Assembly: GCA_029532625.1 (NCBI GenBank)
Contig: JARFXM010000009.1
Span: 1,798,001 to 1,862,000 of the forward strand
DNA: 64,000 bases
Origin: Lomentospora prolificans
Lineage: Eukaryota; Ascomycota; Sordariomycetes; Microascales; Microascaceae
Direction: 5' to 3'
Positions 34,218 through 46,800 of this stretch are shown here, piece after piece. The notes beneath the pieces are model-generated. The model was not told the origin of the DNA, did not search any database, and saw nothing but the letters and a program-made list of their open reading frames with translations. The translations under genes were made by a program, and so were the position numbers. The number at the start of each line of letters is the position of its first letter. Position 1 is the stretch's first letter.

Positions 34218-36620
34218 GGTCGTGAGTGTTTGTGAATGTGTGTGTATGTGCGTATGTGCGTGGTTTGGTTCGATGGGGAAATACGGCCTAGATTTCACAG
34301 GTCGTATTTGATGTATGCCGGTGTAATGCAATGCGGGATGCACTACGGGCGCAGGAAGGCTCAAGGTAGGGAGAGGGAAAAGGGATGGAGATTGAAGGAA
34401 GAGGAGGAAGAGAGAGGTTGAAGGTTGCAGGTGTGGTGGGATCGCAGGGTAGGTAAGGCAACTTGAAGGTATGTGGTAGGGAGTAGGTACGTATATTGGT
34501 GCCTCAGTACAAGCTTGTACTAGGAAGGGACGTAGTACTTCGTGAGATTGTAGACTTGGGAGCACTAGACTTGAGAAGGTGCAGGTCCGACTACTTGGCC
34601 AGCGGATACTAGGAGGGAAGGAACGGTCTGCGGGCCGTGCCTTTTAGGAAGGAGTGTTCGAAAAGAGCGGAGGTTTGCGCAAACCACAGCTGCTAACGAG
34701 ATCCTTTCACTTTGATTAAACGGAGATCGTGCAGGGGCAGGGACGAGAGGGATGAAGGAAGCAGAGAATCCGAAAGGGCGGGCTGCACCCGGGTTGAGGT
34801 TGTAGCCGTGGTGGTCTTGTTTCGTGGTATTAGTGGTTGTCGGACGAGGACTGAAGCGGGGCAGGGGCAGTGGTGGGGGAAGGTGATGGCTGGCTCAAGG
34901 AGAAGGTACCACCAACCAGCCAGTGAGTTCCAGTTGCAGGCCAAAGGTCAGTCAAGCGCCAGACTGACTGCACCGTGATCCAGGAGTGGGCAATGGACAC
35001 TCCGACTACTCGTACTTGTACGCCTCCCGCTGCCGTGTCCGACCGTTGATCTGCTCTTCCCACAGAGCAGAGGTCTATGCTGGCTGTGACAGGGCCTTGT
35101 AGCGCTATGGGCCAGCGAGGGGTCGTAGTAATATGATTGATACAACGGCCGGGCCCTGTATGGTTACGTCAAGGGGACCCAGGGGACCTGAATCGCGCGT
35201 GGCCTGGGCGAGCTAGCTTGGCTAGCCAGCCAGCCGCCTGCTAATTTGATCAATGGCCAGCGGATAGCTGGCTCAGGTGCTCAAACCTCGTTGGATCCAT
35301 CAACATCGACGATATCTCACTAGCTTTACTAGTACATTTCCCGCTTTACGCTGGCATTCAGCCACGCTCAATGCCTCGACGAAGCCCGCCGAACACGTCA
35401 AATCATTTTCTTGGGCGGCCAATCGCATGGATCCATCTCTTTTCGAACGACAGCCAGCGGAGAGATTTCATTGATAAGACAGGTCTTTATTGGCGCCGAA
35501 GAACACCACTAGCGCCCTGCCCCACGGTAGCACCAGCTTCCAATGTTCCCTCTCCTTGGCGTTTCTTACCAACGAAAGTAACAGATCGTCACGTCTCTTT
35601 GACCTTTGTAGCGTATGACCTGAAACAAATCAACAAGGGTTTCAACAACGCTGCTAATGTGCTTTGTCGACGAAACGACTGCTCTTACTCTTTTGTTCCT
35701 TCAATCGCTAACCCCTTTTTTTTTCTTTTTTCCCTTTCCTTGAAAATCCCCAACGCCTGAATCGGGAAGCTAGATCCACACGAGGAGCGACGGGAACGTC
35801 GGATATGAACAAAGATGGAAAGCACTGTCCAAGTTCGGTTGAACGTAGTTTGCGTGGGCCTCTTGTAGAGCCGGGAGTAATAAGCTGCGCTTGGAAGACT
35901 CTGGCTTCAGCCCTGACCATCTTGCGTCGATCCGCGTGTCTGTGTCAATGCTTCCAGGAACGAGTTAACGCTTCTTGATCTCCCTCCCCTCCTGCCCCAC
36001 CTCATGGGGCGCTCCTGTTTTTAAGAGGGAGCCCCGATTATCCGGATATCAAATACTTGGACCGCCGGCTCGCTGGCGTAGACGCTGCGGCGCCTGTGCT
36101 CCACTGAGCAGGGACTCCGCTTGTACTTGTAGCAAGTTGATGAGAGGGGCAGTGATGGGACTCTGGGGAGCTCAGCTCGAGCTTGAATCTGCCCTGTCCA
36201 TCGCTTGGTATGGTACAATATGCTTCGAAAAAGCACGACAGTGATGTCAAAGGCTAGTCTAGGCCCATGACTCTTCAGAGAGATGAGACTCTAATGTCCA
36301 CTGTAGTTCTGATGCCTAAAACCGACGGAGAAGTCTCGCAGGCGTGAGCGATCGTCGTTTGGTGGGTTTCCAACATGACGTTCATGTTGTTAGCACAGTT
36401 GACAGCAGTTGCGCAACAGAATTTAAACTCGGCACGCAATGGCATCGGCGCAGCTCAAGATCTGACATCGACTCAAATTCGCCTGCCCCATGAGCAAACA
36501 ACGAAGAGGGCAATCATCGCATCAAACCCCATCTTTCTATTTCTCAAAAATTTCAAATAATCATTGCCGTAAAATATCGCATTGCTCTCCTTTCCGAGAA
36601 CCCAAAATCCCAGTCATTTA
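34218..36620. promoter_or_regulatory. Divergent region between eIF4E and the DEAH helicase
   Basis: 2.4 kb without a supportable gene. Next to eIF4E the minus strand gives a CA and CT rich leader. GGCCAGCGGATA-type words occur at 34597 and 35254, and GTACTTGTAC-type words near 35010 and 36120. The sequence around 36370-36600 is the likely leader of the helicase gene. Confidence 0.5.
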
Positions 36621-39600
36621 ATGGTAAAAAAGGGCAAAGTCAAGGCGACGCCTGTCCCCGCGGCCAAAGATGCCTCTTCTTCCGCCTCGTCCTCCAAAGG
36701 AGGCAACGCTGGCCCGGGCTCCAAGGGCAAAAAGGGCGCGGCCGCCGACAACACCCAGCAGGTCCCCGAGTCTCACCTCGTCGCGCCCCCCAAGCCCACC
36801 GTGAAGCAAATCATCGGCGGCTCCTCCTGGACCGGCAAGCTGCCCGTAAACCTCTTCAACGAGTTGTGCCAGAAGCAAAAATGGAACCAGCCCGTCTACG
36901 ACATGAAAAAGACACCCGAGGGTTTCTCGTGCTGGGTCGTCCTCAGTGCAAAGGACCCCAAGACCCAGGAGCTCATCAAGCTGGAGCCCTTCAAGATCCC
37001 CGCCTCTCACAAGCATTTGCTCACCAAGCCCACCGCCCTGGAGGCGAGGCATTACGCTGCTACTTATGCTCTATTTAGGGTCTGCAGCATGCAGAATAGG
37101 CATGCCGTGCTGCCCCCCGATTTCAGGTCCTTGTGGAAAGAGTTCGCCTCGCTCAAGGCCCAGGATGTCAAGGACGGGAAGGAGTGGATGTACAGCGCCG
37201 ATCCCTTCAAGACGTATCGCGAGCGGGAGGATGCAAAGGCTGCCGCCGAGAAGAAGAGGCAAGAGGCTCGGGCTGCTGCTGAAAAAGCAAAATCAATGCC
37301 GGGAGCGTCCGGTCTTGCGCTGAGAAGCAATGCGCTTGACGCCTCTGGCAAACCCTCGAACCTGATGAAGGGTTGGAACACCGCCCCCAAGATTGAAATG
37401 GGGAGGAGGGCGAGAGTCCAGCTTGAGAGTCTACTGCGGCGCACCTCAACCTGGAATCCCTATGGAGTTCAGATGCCTGCCGAGGAAAGGAAGAAAATCG
37501 TGTCGGAACTTTCTAGGCTTGGTTTCCGCCCAAGCCACATCGAAGAGGCCGCATCCTACTGCAAGGACAAGGAAGAGACTCTGGAGTGGCTCTTGATCCA
37601 CGTTCCCGAGGATGATCTGCCATCCTGGGCTCTGCCAGAGAGCTATGCCGCTGGCATCAGCGTTGGTGCTACCGATCTAAAGCGTGAGGCGGCAATCAAG
37701 CGCCTGGCCCAGCCCGGCTACTCTATCGACCTCTGTAGGCAAGTCTTTGATGGAGCTAAAGGCGATGAAGGCAAGGCCGCAGAAACTCTCCAGCGCATCC
37801 TACTCGACAAGGTTGAAGATGCGTCCGATGCTGAAAAGGATGAAGACCTCTATTTCGGGACGCCCGAGGACAACTGGCAGGAAGAAACAGAGAGTCTCGA
37901 GTCTGTTTTTGGCGACAAGTTCAAGCGCGAGTCCGCTAGCCTCATTCAAGTCCGTCTCGACGATATCACTGATCACAACAAAAAGATTGTGAATGCGGCT
38001 GTTCAATTTCGCATGTCACCCAATTATCCCGCTCAATTGCTTCTTGGCATTGTCGCGACCCTCCCCTCCTACATTAAACTCGCCATTGTCCGAAAGACGC
38101 TTGAATATGTGGAAGAATCACTGAAGGGTGAGCCGATGAAGATGTATTTCGTTGTGGATTGGATACAACAGAACATTCAGGATATAATTGAGAACCCAGG
38201 AAAGCTATTGGACATCTCGTCCGTCTCGTCTGCCGCTTCCGAATCCCACACGGCGGGTGCCAAGCCTCTTCGATCTGGGCGGAGGAAGCAGCCTGCTCTC
38301 AAGCCCATCGAGTGGACTCCTGACCCTGCGTCGAAGGTAGAATGGCAAAAGAGACTAGAGACTGCTGCTTGGAAAGAAATGGCTGCAGGACGTCAGAGGC
38401 TACCAGCGTGGAAAGTTAAGGAAGACATCGTTAGGACGGTATCTCGGAACAATGTCACAATCATCAGTGGTGAGACGGGATCCGGCAAGTCTACGCAGTC
38501 TGTGCAGTTTCTTCTCGACGACCTCTATTCCAAGGGCCTGGGCCACTGCGTCAACATGCTCGTTACCCAGCCGCGCCGAATCTCAGCCCTGGGCCTAGCG
38601 GACCGAGTGGCCGAGGAGCGGTGCTGCAAGGTGGGAGATGAAGTCGGATACGCCATTCGCGGCGAGTCTCGCCGGACTCCTCAGACTCGAATCACCTTCG
38701 TTACTACCGGTGTTCTGCTCCGCCGTCTACAAGTGTCTGGAGGCCGCATCGAAGACGTCATCGCATCCATTGCCGACGTCAGCCACATCGTCGTCGATGA
38801 AGTGCACGAAAGGAGTCTTGATACTGACTTCCTACTCACTATTATCCGAGAGGTAATGAGGCGCAAGAAAGATCTGATAAAGCTCATCCTCATGAGCGCC
38901 ACCCTAGACGCTGCCTCGTTTAAGAACTACTTTACCGCCGAAGGACTTAGTGTGGGTATGGTGGAGATCGAGGGACGCACTTTCCCCGTCGAGGATTATT
39001 TCCTCGACGATATTGTGCATCTCACGGGCTTCCGCCCCGACGGGTATGACCAGCTCGGCGCCGGTTTAGAGGGGGACACTATGGGGAAGACAATCCAGAA
39101 GCTTGGCCATCGCATCAACTACAACCTTATTACCGAGACCGCGCGGGCGATCGACGCCGAGCTGTCTGCATCCAAGAAGACGGGCGGTATCCTCATATTC
39201 CTTCCCGGTGTTGCGGAAATCAGCCAGGCTTGCAATATGTTAAGATCTTTGGGATCGCTCCATGTCCTACCTCTCCACGCATCTTTGGAGACAAAGGAGC
39301 AAAAGAGGGTATTCGCCCGCGCTCCTCCGGGGAAGCGCAAGGTCGTGGTCGCCACCAACGTCGCAGAGACATCTATCACTATCGACGATATCGTCGCCGT
39401 CATCGACAGCGGCAAGGTCAAGGAGACGACGTTCGACCCGCAGAACAACATGCGCAAGCTGGAGGAGAATTGGGCCTCCAGAGCCGCGTGCAAGCAACGG
39501 AGAGGCCGCGCGGGTCGAGTCCAGGAAGGCAAGTGCTACAAGCTCTTCACAAGGAACCTCGAGCAGCAGATGGCAGAGCGACCCGACCCCGAAATCAGGC

Positions 39601-40834
39601 GCGTCCCGCTGGAGCAGCTCTGCTTGTCTGTCCGGGCCATGGGTATCCGAGACGTGGCCGATTTCCTCGGACGGTCCCCCACACCACCCGAGGCGAGAGC
39701 TGTGGAAGGCGCCGTCAAGATCCTTCAAAGAATGGGGGCGCTTGACGGCGACGAACTCACGGCTCTCGGTCGCCAGTTGTCCATGATTCCTGCCGATCTC
39801 CGCTGCGGCAAGCTCATGATCTATGGCAGCATCTTTGGCTGCCTCGATGACAGCGTAACCATCGCCGCTATCCTCAGCACTAAAAGCCCCTTCGTCTCGC
39901 CCGCCGAAAAGCGTGACCTCGCGCGCGATGCCCGTGCGCGCTTTGCCGGGGGTGATGGCGATCTGCTAACAGATCTCAACGCTTTCCAGCAATGGAACGA
40001 CATGATGCGCGAGCGCACGCCACAGAGGCAGGTTCGCGCCTTTTGCGAAGAGAATTTCCTCTCCTATCAGACCCTCTCAGACATCGCCTCCACGCGCACG
40101 CAGTACTACGCCGCCCTCACGGAGGCGGGTATCACTTCGCCGTCGGCTGTCTCGGAATCCTCCCGCACCTCCGCCGCATCCACCTCCCGCTCCCTCCTCC
40201 GCGCCGTCACAGCCGCGGCCTTCACCCCGCAAATTGCCCGCATCCAGTTCCCCGACAAAAAGTTCATCAGCTCCGTCTCCGGCGCCGTCGAGATGGACCC
40301 CGAGGCCCGCATGATCAAGTACTTTACGCAGGACAACGGCCGCGTCTTCGTTCACCCGAGCAGTACGCTCTTTGGTGCCCAGAACTTCTCGGGCGGCGCG
40401 GCGTTTGTTTCGTACTTTAGCTTGATTTCCACGAGCAAGATTTTCATCCGGGATCTAACCCGTAAGTTTACCTCCCAACTGCCTCATGCCTCTCTATATC
40501 TCGCGTCTCTCCCACCCCTGGCCAAGGATCCCAGAAGCTAACAACATTAGCTTTCAATGCCTACACTCTACTTCTTTTCGCCGGACCCATCAGCCTCGAC
40601 ACCCTCGGCCGCGGCCTTCTGTTAGACGACTGGCTCCGCCTCCGTGGCTGGGCGCGCATCGGCGTCCTAGCTTCCAGATTGCGCAGGCTGCTCGACGGCG
40701 TCATTGCGCAGAGGGTCGGGGGAGATGAGCTCGGTAGATCCGGTGGTTCGGCCGCCGGGCTCGGAGGCCGCGATGCGGACGAGGTGATTGGCCTAGTGAC
40801 GAGGCTTGTCGAATTCGATGGCATGGATGCGTGA
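36621..40834 (+). CDS. DEAH-box RNA helicase with UBA and RWD regions (Ucp12/DHX57-like)
   Basis: An SF2 ATP-dependent RNA helicase. Exons are 36621-40461 and 40551-40834, giving 1374 residues; the joint restores RDLTPFNAYTLLLFAGP. Order: Lys/Ala-rich N terminus; a UBA-like segment around residues 293-330 (LSRLGFRPSHIEEA); an RWD-like region from about 416 (EETESLESVFGDKF); then the core with GETGSGKST (from 617), TQPRRISA, DEVHERS (726), MSATLD, TNVAETSITIDD and QRRGRAGRVQEGKCY. The HA2 and OB-fold regions follow, with FLGRSPTPPEARAV and a C-terminal GLLLDDWLRLRGWARIGVL. UBA plus RWD ahead of a DEAH core matches fungal YLR419W/Ucp12 and animal DHX57, with DHX29 as a more distant alternative. 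DHX29 acts in translation initiation; whether this one does is unknown. An in-frame ATG at 36582 would add 13 residues. The intron branch site is GCTAACA. Confidence 0.92.
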
Positions 40835-41691
40835 TTGGATTCTGGTGCTAGTCAAGGGACGTGATATTGTTATATAAATGTAGATAGATCACGGGAGCAA
40901 GAAAAAAGACGAATAGAGGAATATAGAAGCAAAACATGCCTAGATGTATTGTCGGTTTGTGGGCACCAAGCTGTTCCAAGCCATCAGGCAACCTTGTGCT
41001 CACCGAGCCGCTTCCCCAAAAGGTCATAGTTAATCGAGGAGGATAGCCAAATAAGTTATCAAATAAGATGCAAAAGCGTCTTTTGTCTTCCTTCATACCA
41101 GTGAGGATGCCAAGTTGAGGCCCTCTCTATATCCAGTGCTATTTCTTGTCCATTCTCCATATAGAAAATCACAAAGCAATTTCCACCAGGGAACACTAAT
41201 TTTCCAAGCCCTTATCCCGGAAGAAAGCTACCATTACTCATTTTCCCATATAAGGTCATACCCATTTCGTTTAAATCCGGTTAGAAAAGTAAGCCCTACT
41301 TAGCCAAAAAAGGTGGGCCAAGATAGGTAGGTTGACGAGACCAACGGCATCTTGATCCCCTCGACCTCCCGCCAACGAGTGAAATACTTCGCCAAGTATT
41401 GCAAGAATGTTTGAGTGCCATCTAGGCTCCATAAAGATGCACAAAAAAAAGAAGAAGAATAAGGCGGGAAAACAAAACGGAAAGGTAAAAAGAAAAGAAG
41501 AAAAGAAGACAAAGGCACGCGCCGTCCCTCTGGTTCGCCAGGGTATAAGTTTTTCCAACAAAATAATACAAGATAGAAAGAGACGATGACAAAAGGGAGA
41601 AGAAGGCCATAGCGAGATGAATACAGAGAAATGAAGAAGGATGGGGAAGGACTAGCAGATTCATGCTAAAGGGTGATGAAGCACACAATCT
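40835..41691. other. Intergenic between convergent helicase and Zn2Cys6 gene
   Basis: 857 bases of AT-rich 3' flanking sequence. A purine-rich block (about 41440-41520) opens a short frame on the plus strand and its complement, neither of which looks like a protein. Confidence 0.6.
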
Positions 41692-43895
41692 TCACCAGTT
41701 GACAGTTGTCTCTCGAGCACGCAGGTCAACAGAATTAGGCTGTAACCCACGAGTTCCCACAGTGAGTCGGGCAAACCGAGACTTCAAATCAAAGTCGACC
41801 GATCGAACCATAACTCGCTTATCTTCTGGTACCCATCGCTTAGATGAGCGGCTATTCGGTCCGGGACTGTTGCCGTCTCTGCGATAGTCCCAACGCGCGT
41901 TTCCACCGGGGCCAAGGGCAACGTCCCCTGCAAAGGGGAGGACGGAGTCATTACTGCTCGACCTCCGGCTTGGATAAGAGCGGGCGGCGGGAGACAAATC
42001 CTCCTCCTCCTCTATCGACGCCACCCACTCTCCGATGCGTGCGCTAAGTTGGCTGTCCCACATGCCTTCGCGCCTAGAGCTGCTCCTCAGCAAGCGGATG
42101 GCTTGCCATCGGATAGAATGATTCCGGCACTTTGTCGCAACGACGTATAGAGGGGGCACGATACCGAGGTCAGCGCTGAAGCTCGCCTTCACATGATGAG
42201 CGGTATACTCTTGCCCACTAAGGAAGTCTGTAGCGAGGCTTCGATGAGTGCATTGGGATGGGTCGGGGCACTGGGTCGTTGAAGCTCGCCTTTCTTCGTC
42301 ACCAACCACTTCCAAGGCAAGGTCAACGATGGATTTGAATTGTGACTCGTACATGTCGAATTGCGACTCGGAGTCGCAGAATGTCATCAAGAAAACGACT
42401 TGGCCCATGGTCTGGAACATTTTCAGGACGGCAATTCCAGCTTTCTCCTGGTAGCTCACGCTTGGGGCGCTTCGGCGCTCCAGGAGTGACTGAAACGCAT
42501 CCGACCAAGCTTCGAGTTGCTCTTTGTAGCTAAGCCCGTGCCTCTTCAGCGCACGAGGGAGGATACCCATAGGCCCGTTCGGATTAGACGAGAGGAAGAG
42601 CGTTTCGGTGAAGCGAAGCATGCTCTCACAAAGAATGTCCCAGGACCGCCGCGCCTCTAAGAGAGTACCAAACTGTGCAGGTATGGTGGCTTGGAGATTA
42701 AGGCTTGAATGTGACGACGAGCTCGAGTCGGACCGTGGAGACGTCGGCTGCTGAGGTTCGGGAGTCTGGGGCGTTAGACGTACAACGTACGGCTGTGGAA
42801 AGTGAAAGGCCATGTCGTAAGACTTGGCCTGGATTGCGAGACGTGTGAACATCTGCACCAACTCATCCTCAATAGGCTCACGCACTCCTTGCATGGACGG
42901 ATGCTGTTCCTGCGCTCTAAGTTGGTCGAGGAGGCGCAAGCCGTTTTGAATTTGATAAATTGCTTGCTTATGATCACCAATAAAGGAATCGAAGCAAGCC
43001 AGGAGCACCGTCGCCATGAGCAGAACCCTGTGAGACTCTTGGCCCTGTCTAGTTAGTGTGACTACCGAGGTTATGGCTTCGGAGTATTGCTTAACAGCAA
43101 CCTGCCAGTGAGATGACGTCGCGCTGATGACGTCGAGCCTGCGCGACGGAGAGCCGGGCGGTGAGGCCGTCGTCTGTTCGAGAGTTTTGTAGAGAGCGCC
43201 GAGAGCAACAACGGCATGACGGATAGCTGGTGCGGAGTGACACTCCCTCAGAACGGTCTGGGTCCAAAAGACCGAATCGAAGAAGCCGGATAGTTCCCTC
43301 GCCGTGTGAGTGCGGAAGAGTAGAAAGTAGAGTCCCTCTTGGTCCTGCAGGGACAAGTTCGTACTCGGTCGGTATAAAGTCAAGGAAGTTTCATTTGGCG
43401 GCCCCTTGCTTTCAGCCACGGTAGCCGTCGCGCGTTTGCGAGCAGCCTGTTTTGCCGCGCGTCGGGGTGGGAGTGGGACGGTGGGGATAGGTGGACGAGA
43501 CACGGGGGCAGGCTGAACAGGTGGAGCGGCGGCAAGAAGTGGCTGTGGTTTTGGTGCGATTGAGATGACCTCGTGGGACCTCGCACTTCGACTGGGTGCC
43601 GGGTATCCAGGGCATATCTTTCTAGACTTGACACATTGGGTGCAATGGGGTCGTTGCTCGTCGCATTTTATCCTTCGTTGCCTAGGTTGTGAGTTAGATA
43701 ACGGAAAAGACAGAGAGATCGACACAGCGCGAGGTTAGCCGTCAAAAAGACTCACTTGCAATTGTTGCAGCCGGTCTTGACCTTAGGCTTGCTTGTCCTA
43801 TTCCTTTTAGGTTTGTCTTGGGACGATTGCCCCGAGGACGCTGGAGAAGGGTGACCGGGGGACGAGATGGTTGTGTTAGGAGACGTTGACGCCAT
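41692..43895 (-). CDS. Zn2Cys6 fungal transcription factor
   Basis: A sequence-specific nuclear regulator. Exons are 43895-43756 and 43681-41692, giving 709 residues. The intron splits the zinc cluster, and splicing restores C43-x2-C46-x6-C53-x6-C60-x2-C63-x6-C70 (CNNCKQRRIKC and onward), the canonical binuclear cluster. A basic, Ser/Pro-rich linker follows, containing KQAARKRA. From about residue 150 the sequence becomes helical and regular (QEGLYFLLFRTHTARELSGF, FWTQTVLRECHSAPAIRHAV), the look of the fungal-specific DUF3468-type region that follows many such clusters. No neighbouring biosynthetic genes are seen, so its targets cannot be guessed from context. The upstream 7.5 kb is gene-free. 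Confidence 0.92.
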
Positions 43896-46800
43896 AGCTG
43901 TTGGATTGGATTGCGGTTGTCGGTCGGTACGAGATTCAATTGAGAATCACTAGATGTCGCAAAAAGGGAGCCGGGGGGAAGTGTCGGTGGTCGCTGTTTC
44001 GTCGAGGAAGCTTTTCCTTTCCCGAGAGCGAATGCTCGGGTTGCACGTGTAAATCACCGCTCAACTTTGCGGGCGGGGACAGAAGAAGATGGGCGTAACT
44101 CTCCACAGAAGAAAGAGACTAGATCGATTGCGCGCACTCAAGCGGCAGATCGAACAGAGCCCAACTACGCAAATGAGCGTAGTGGCAGAGCGCGTGCTCA
44201 AAGGTACAAGGTGTGACGGAGTGGGAGAAAGAGAGGGAGAGGGAAAAAAGGGACAAGCAAGCACAAGAAACAGTTGACGAATGACCTCGCGTGCCTTGAC
44301 ACCTGGGTGGTGTCCTGGAAGAGGCCGGGGTCTGTGGGCTGGACCCGGATTTAAACTAATACTCGAGCCAAAGCTTAGACCAGACCAGTGACCAGGGGGT
44401 AACGGTCCGTTTATGATGGATCGGACCCAAGGTCTCTCTCTGCAGTGGGTAAATAGGGAGACCGAACTAAGAGACCATGAAATCCCTACGGGTATTTAGA
44501 GCACAGGCGGTTTTCGGGACCAGCTCAGGGGAACATGTACGCAAAAGGCCGTGTTGTGGGTGACCCTTGGTCATGAGTGCTGCTGATTCTTGAGACACAC
44601 CCGTCAGAATAGAAGAGCTAGCCAAGATTTTAGGTTGATTTTGCTGTTTGGCGCTCAGGCCGACAGTGACGCCCGCAAGACCTGTTGGGGCGGTTAACGA
44701 GTATCGTACTCTGAGGGCTGCCGAGAACCCTCTATTTTTTTTCCCCACTTTGGAGAGAAGGGGACCTCCAGGATCGACAGTTTTTGATGCCAAACGCCTT
44801 GAACCATTACCCAGAAAAAGGTTCAAGTTATCGACGGCGTGGCTTCGCGGAAGAGGAATTAGTGGGCATCAGCTGCCAGATTGAGGCCAGGCGAGCTGGA
44901 TGTGGGTTTTGGGGATCTCCTGTGGGGAAGATTTTATTAGTAGGGATAATTCCTCAGACAGTGGCAAGGCTTCCATGAGCGATAAACAGAAGCCAAGGTC
45001 AAGACAGCGATCGGAAACCTAGCGTATCAAATGCATGGGCCCAACGTCCGATCAGTCAGAAGAGGGCAAGAACGAAAGTAACCTGTTGATCCCTCCCACA
45101 GAACAAGATGAGGAAGGGAATGACTTGAACCACCTACTCGTTTGGGCGCGCACCGGCGTCAAGGACGATCCCGGCACGCTATTCCTGAAGGGGGTCCAGA
45201 TCGCGGCTAACGAACAATCTGGATAACCCGGGCTAACGAGCGTCCGGGAGACTTTGAGCCGAGAAAATACTAGCAAAGACGCTATCGTCGGCCTATCCGC
45301 GTTCCGATGAAACAATGCACGGAGGGAAGCACTGCGTCTAAGTTTGTCTCCTCACGGCTCTTCCAAGGAAAACGGAAGGTTAGAGCTTCGGGATAGCGTC
45401 GACGAAGGGATGTAGTTGAGTACGAATAGGAGATTCACGGTCCGAAACGAGCGGATGGTGGAACGGCAAAGTTCGAAAAAGAGCCCTGGGGAAGAAAAAC
45501 AAGGCAAGACAAATAGTACGAAAGCTGGTCAAGAGCAAGATTGGCGTCTTCGCTGTGGAAAATGGGTGGTTCGGGCAAAGACTCCTGTCCCGCTTCGTGT
45601 AGTCAAAGTTAGTTGGCGCGACAGGGGTTCAAGAGTAGGCTTGTATAGCGTGTGTGAATGTTGGCACGCTCGCGCTCGTAGTCACACCAAGGGAAGGGTT
45701 CAAGGTAGGACCGGGAAGGCAATCGAAGAAGAAAGCTGGCTGGTGCTCTTCCTCTGTTGGTGGGCCCGTGGGACTAATATAACGATATCTGGGATATCGG
45801 CGATGATACTCTGACTCCACTAGGATGGAGACGATCGATGGCGAGTCCAGTCGTCCGGTTCGTTGAGATTCAGATGAGGGTGCTTGAGGATACCTAGGGG
45901 ATATGCACACAAGCTTTCGGGGGCATCCGCGCCTCTTAATACCCGTTCAGGTCAACCTCCATGGCAAGGTGACTCTCGATGTGCCTCTCGGCGTTGGGTA
46001 AGACCAGAGCTTGACGATACCTTTACCCATGTGGGAGCGGGCGAGTACAGGCAACATAAGGGTACCCGCACGATACGACGACTATACGTACTCGTTGCGG
46101 TGGCTGCGTAGCCACACATCAGAAACCCGAGGCCAGAAGCCGGGGAAATTAGGCCCTTGATCAGACCGTTGTTGTAACTTCGCAGAAGTCCCATCCAGGT
46201 GCCACGGGGAGCAGGGTGATGTAACGGCTGTCCTCGCATCCACAACACCACCCGGTATGGTGATGATTTTGCGGGCCACAGACAGCCCGCTAAGCCCGGG
46301 TCGAGCCAATTCTTGGCCAGCCCAGCGACACACTGCCATCGCCCGTTGATTATTCTGGAGAAGAGATCAATTATTACCAGGCCCTCCTTCTCCACGGGTA
46401 TGACCTCCCCAGGTGCACCTACCCATCCGTACCCTCCATCCGATCGTTCCTCCCCTCCACTCGTGGCTGGTCGTCAGCTCTTGCTCCGGCTACCTTGTAT
46501 CCGGCACCAACACCGAGAACTTCACTATAATCTCACGGCCGTTACTGGCTGCCTCTGACGGACTGACGTGTGGAGAGTCACCGTCTGCTCATACATTTTA
46601 TACCTATTTTGATTCATGTGAACTAATCCAAAGGCAGTCGCGGCTCCGGCCACCGAGACCCGAATCTTTCTTTCTCAGTGACATCTCGTCGCAGGCAGAG
46701 TGGCTGTGCTCCGCAAGTACATCCATTTGAATACAGTGCTGCCCAGCTAAGTTCCCACACCCCCCACAGATTCTATGCAGCAACTCGACTCTCCAGGCGT

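Noticed and set aside
35277..35760. Two overlapping plus-strand frames between eIF4E and the helicase
   Set aside because: No recognisable motif and no splice structure that lengthens them; not reported as genes.
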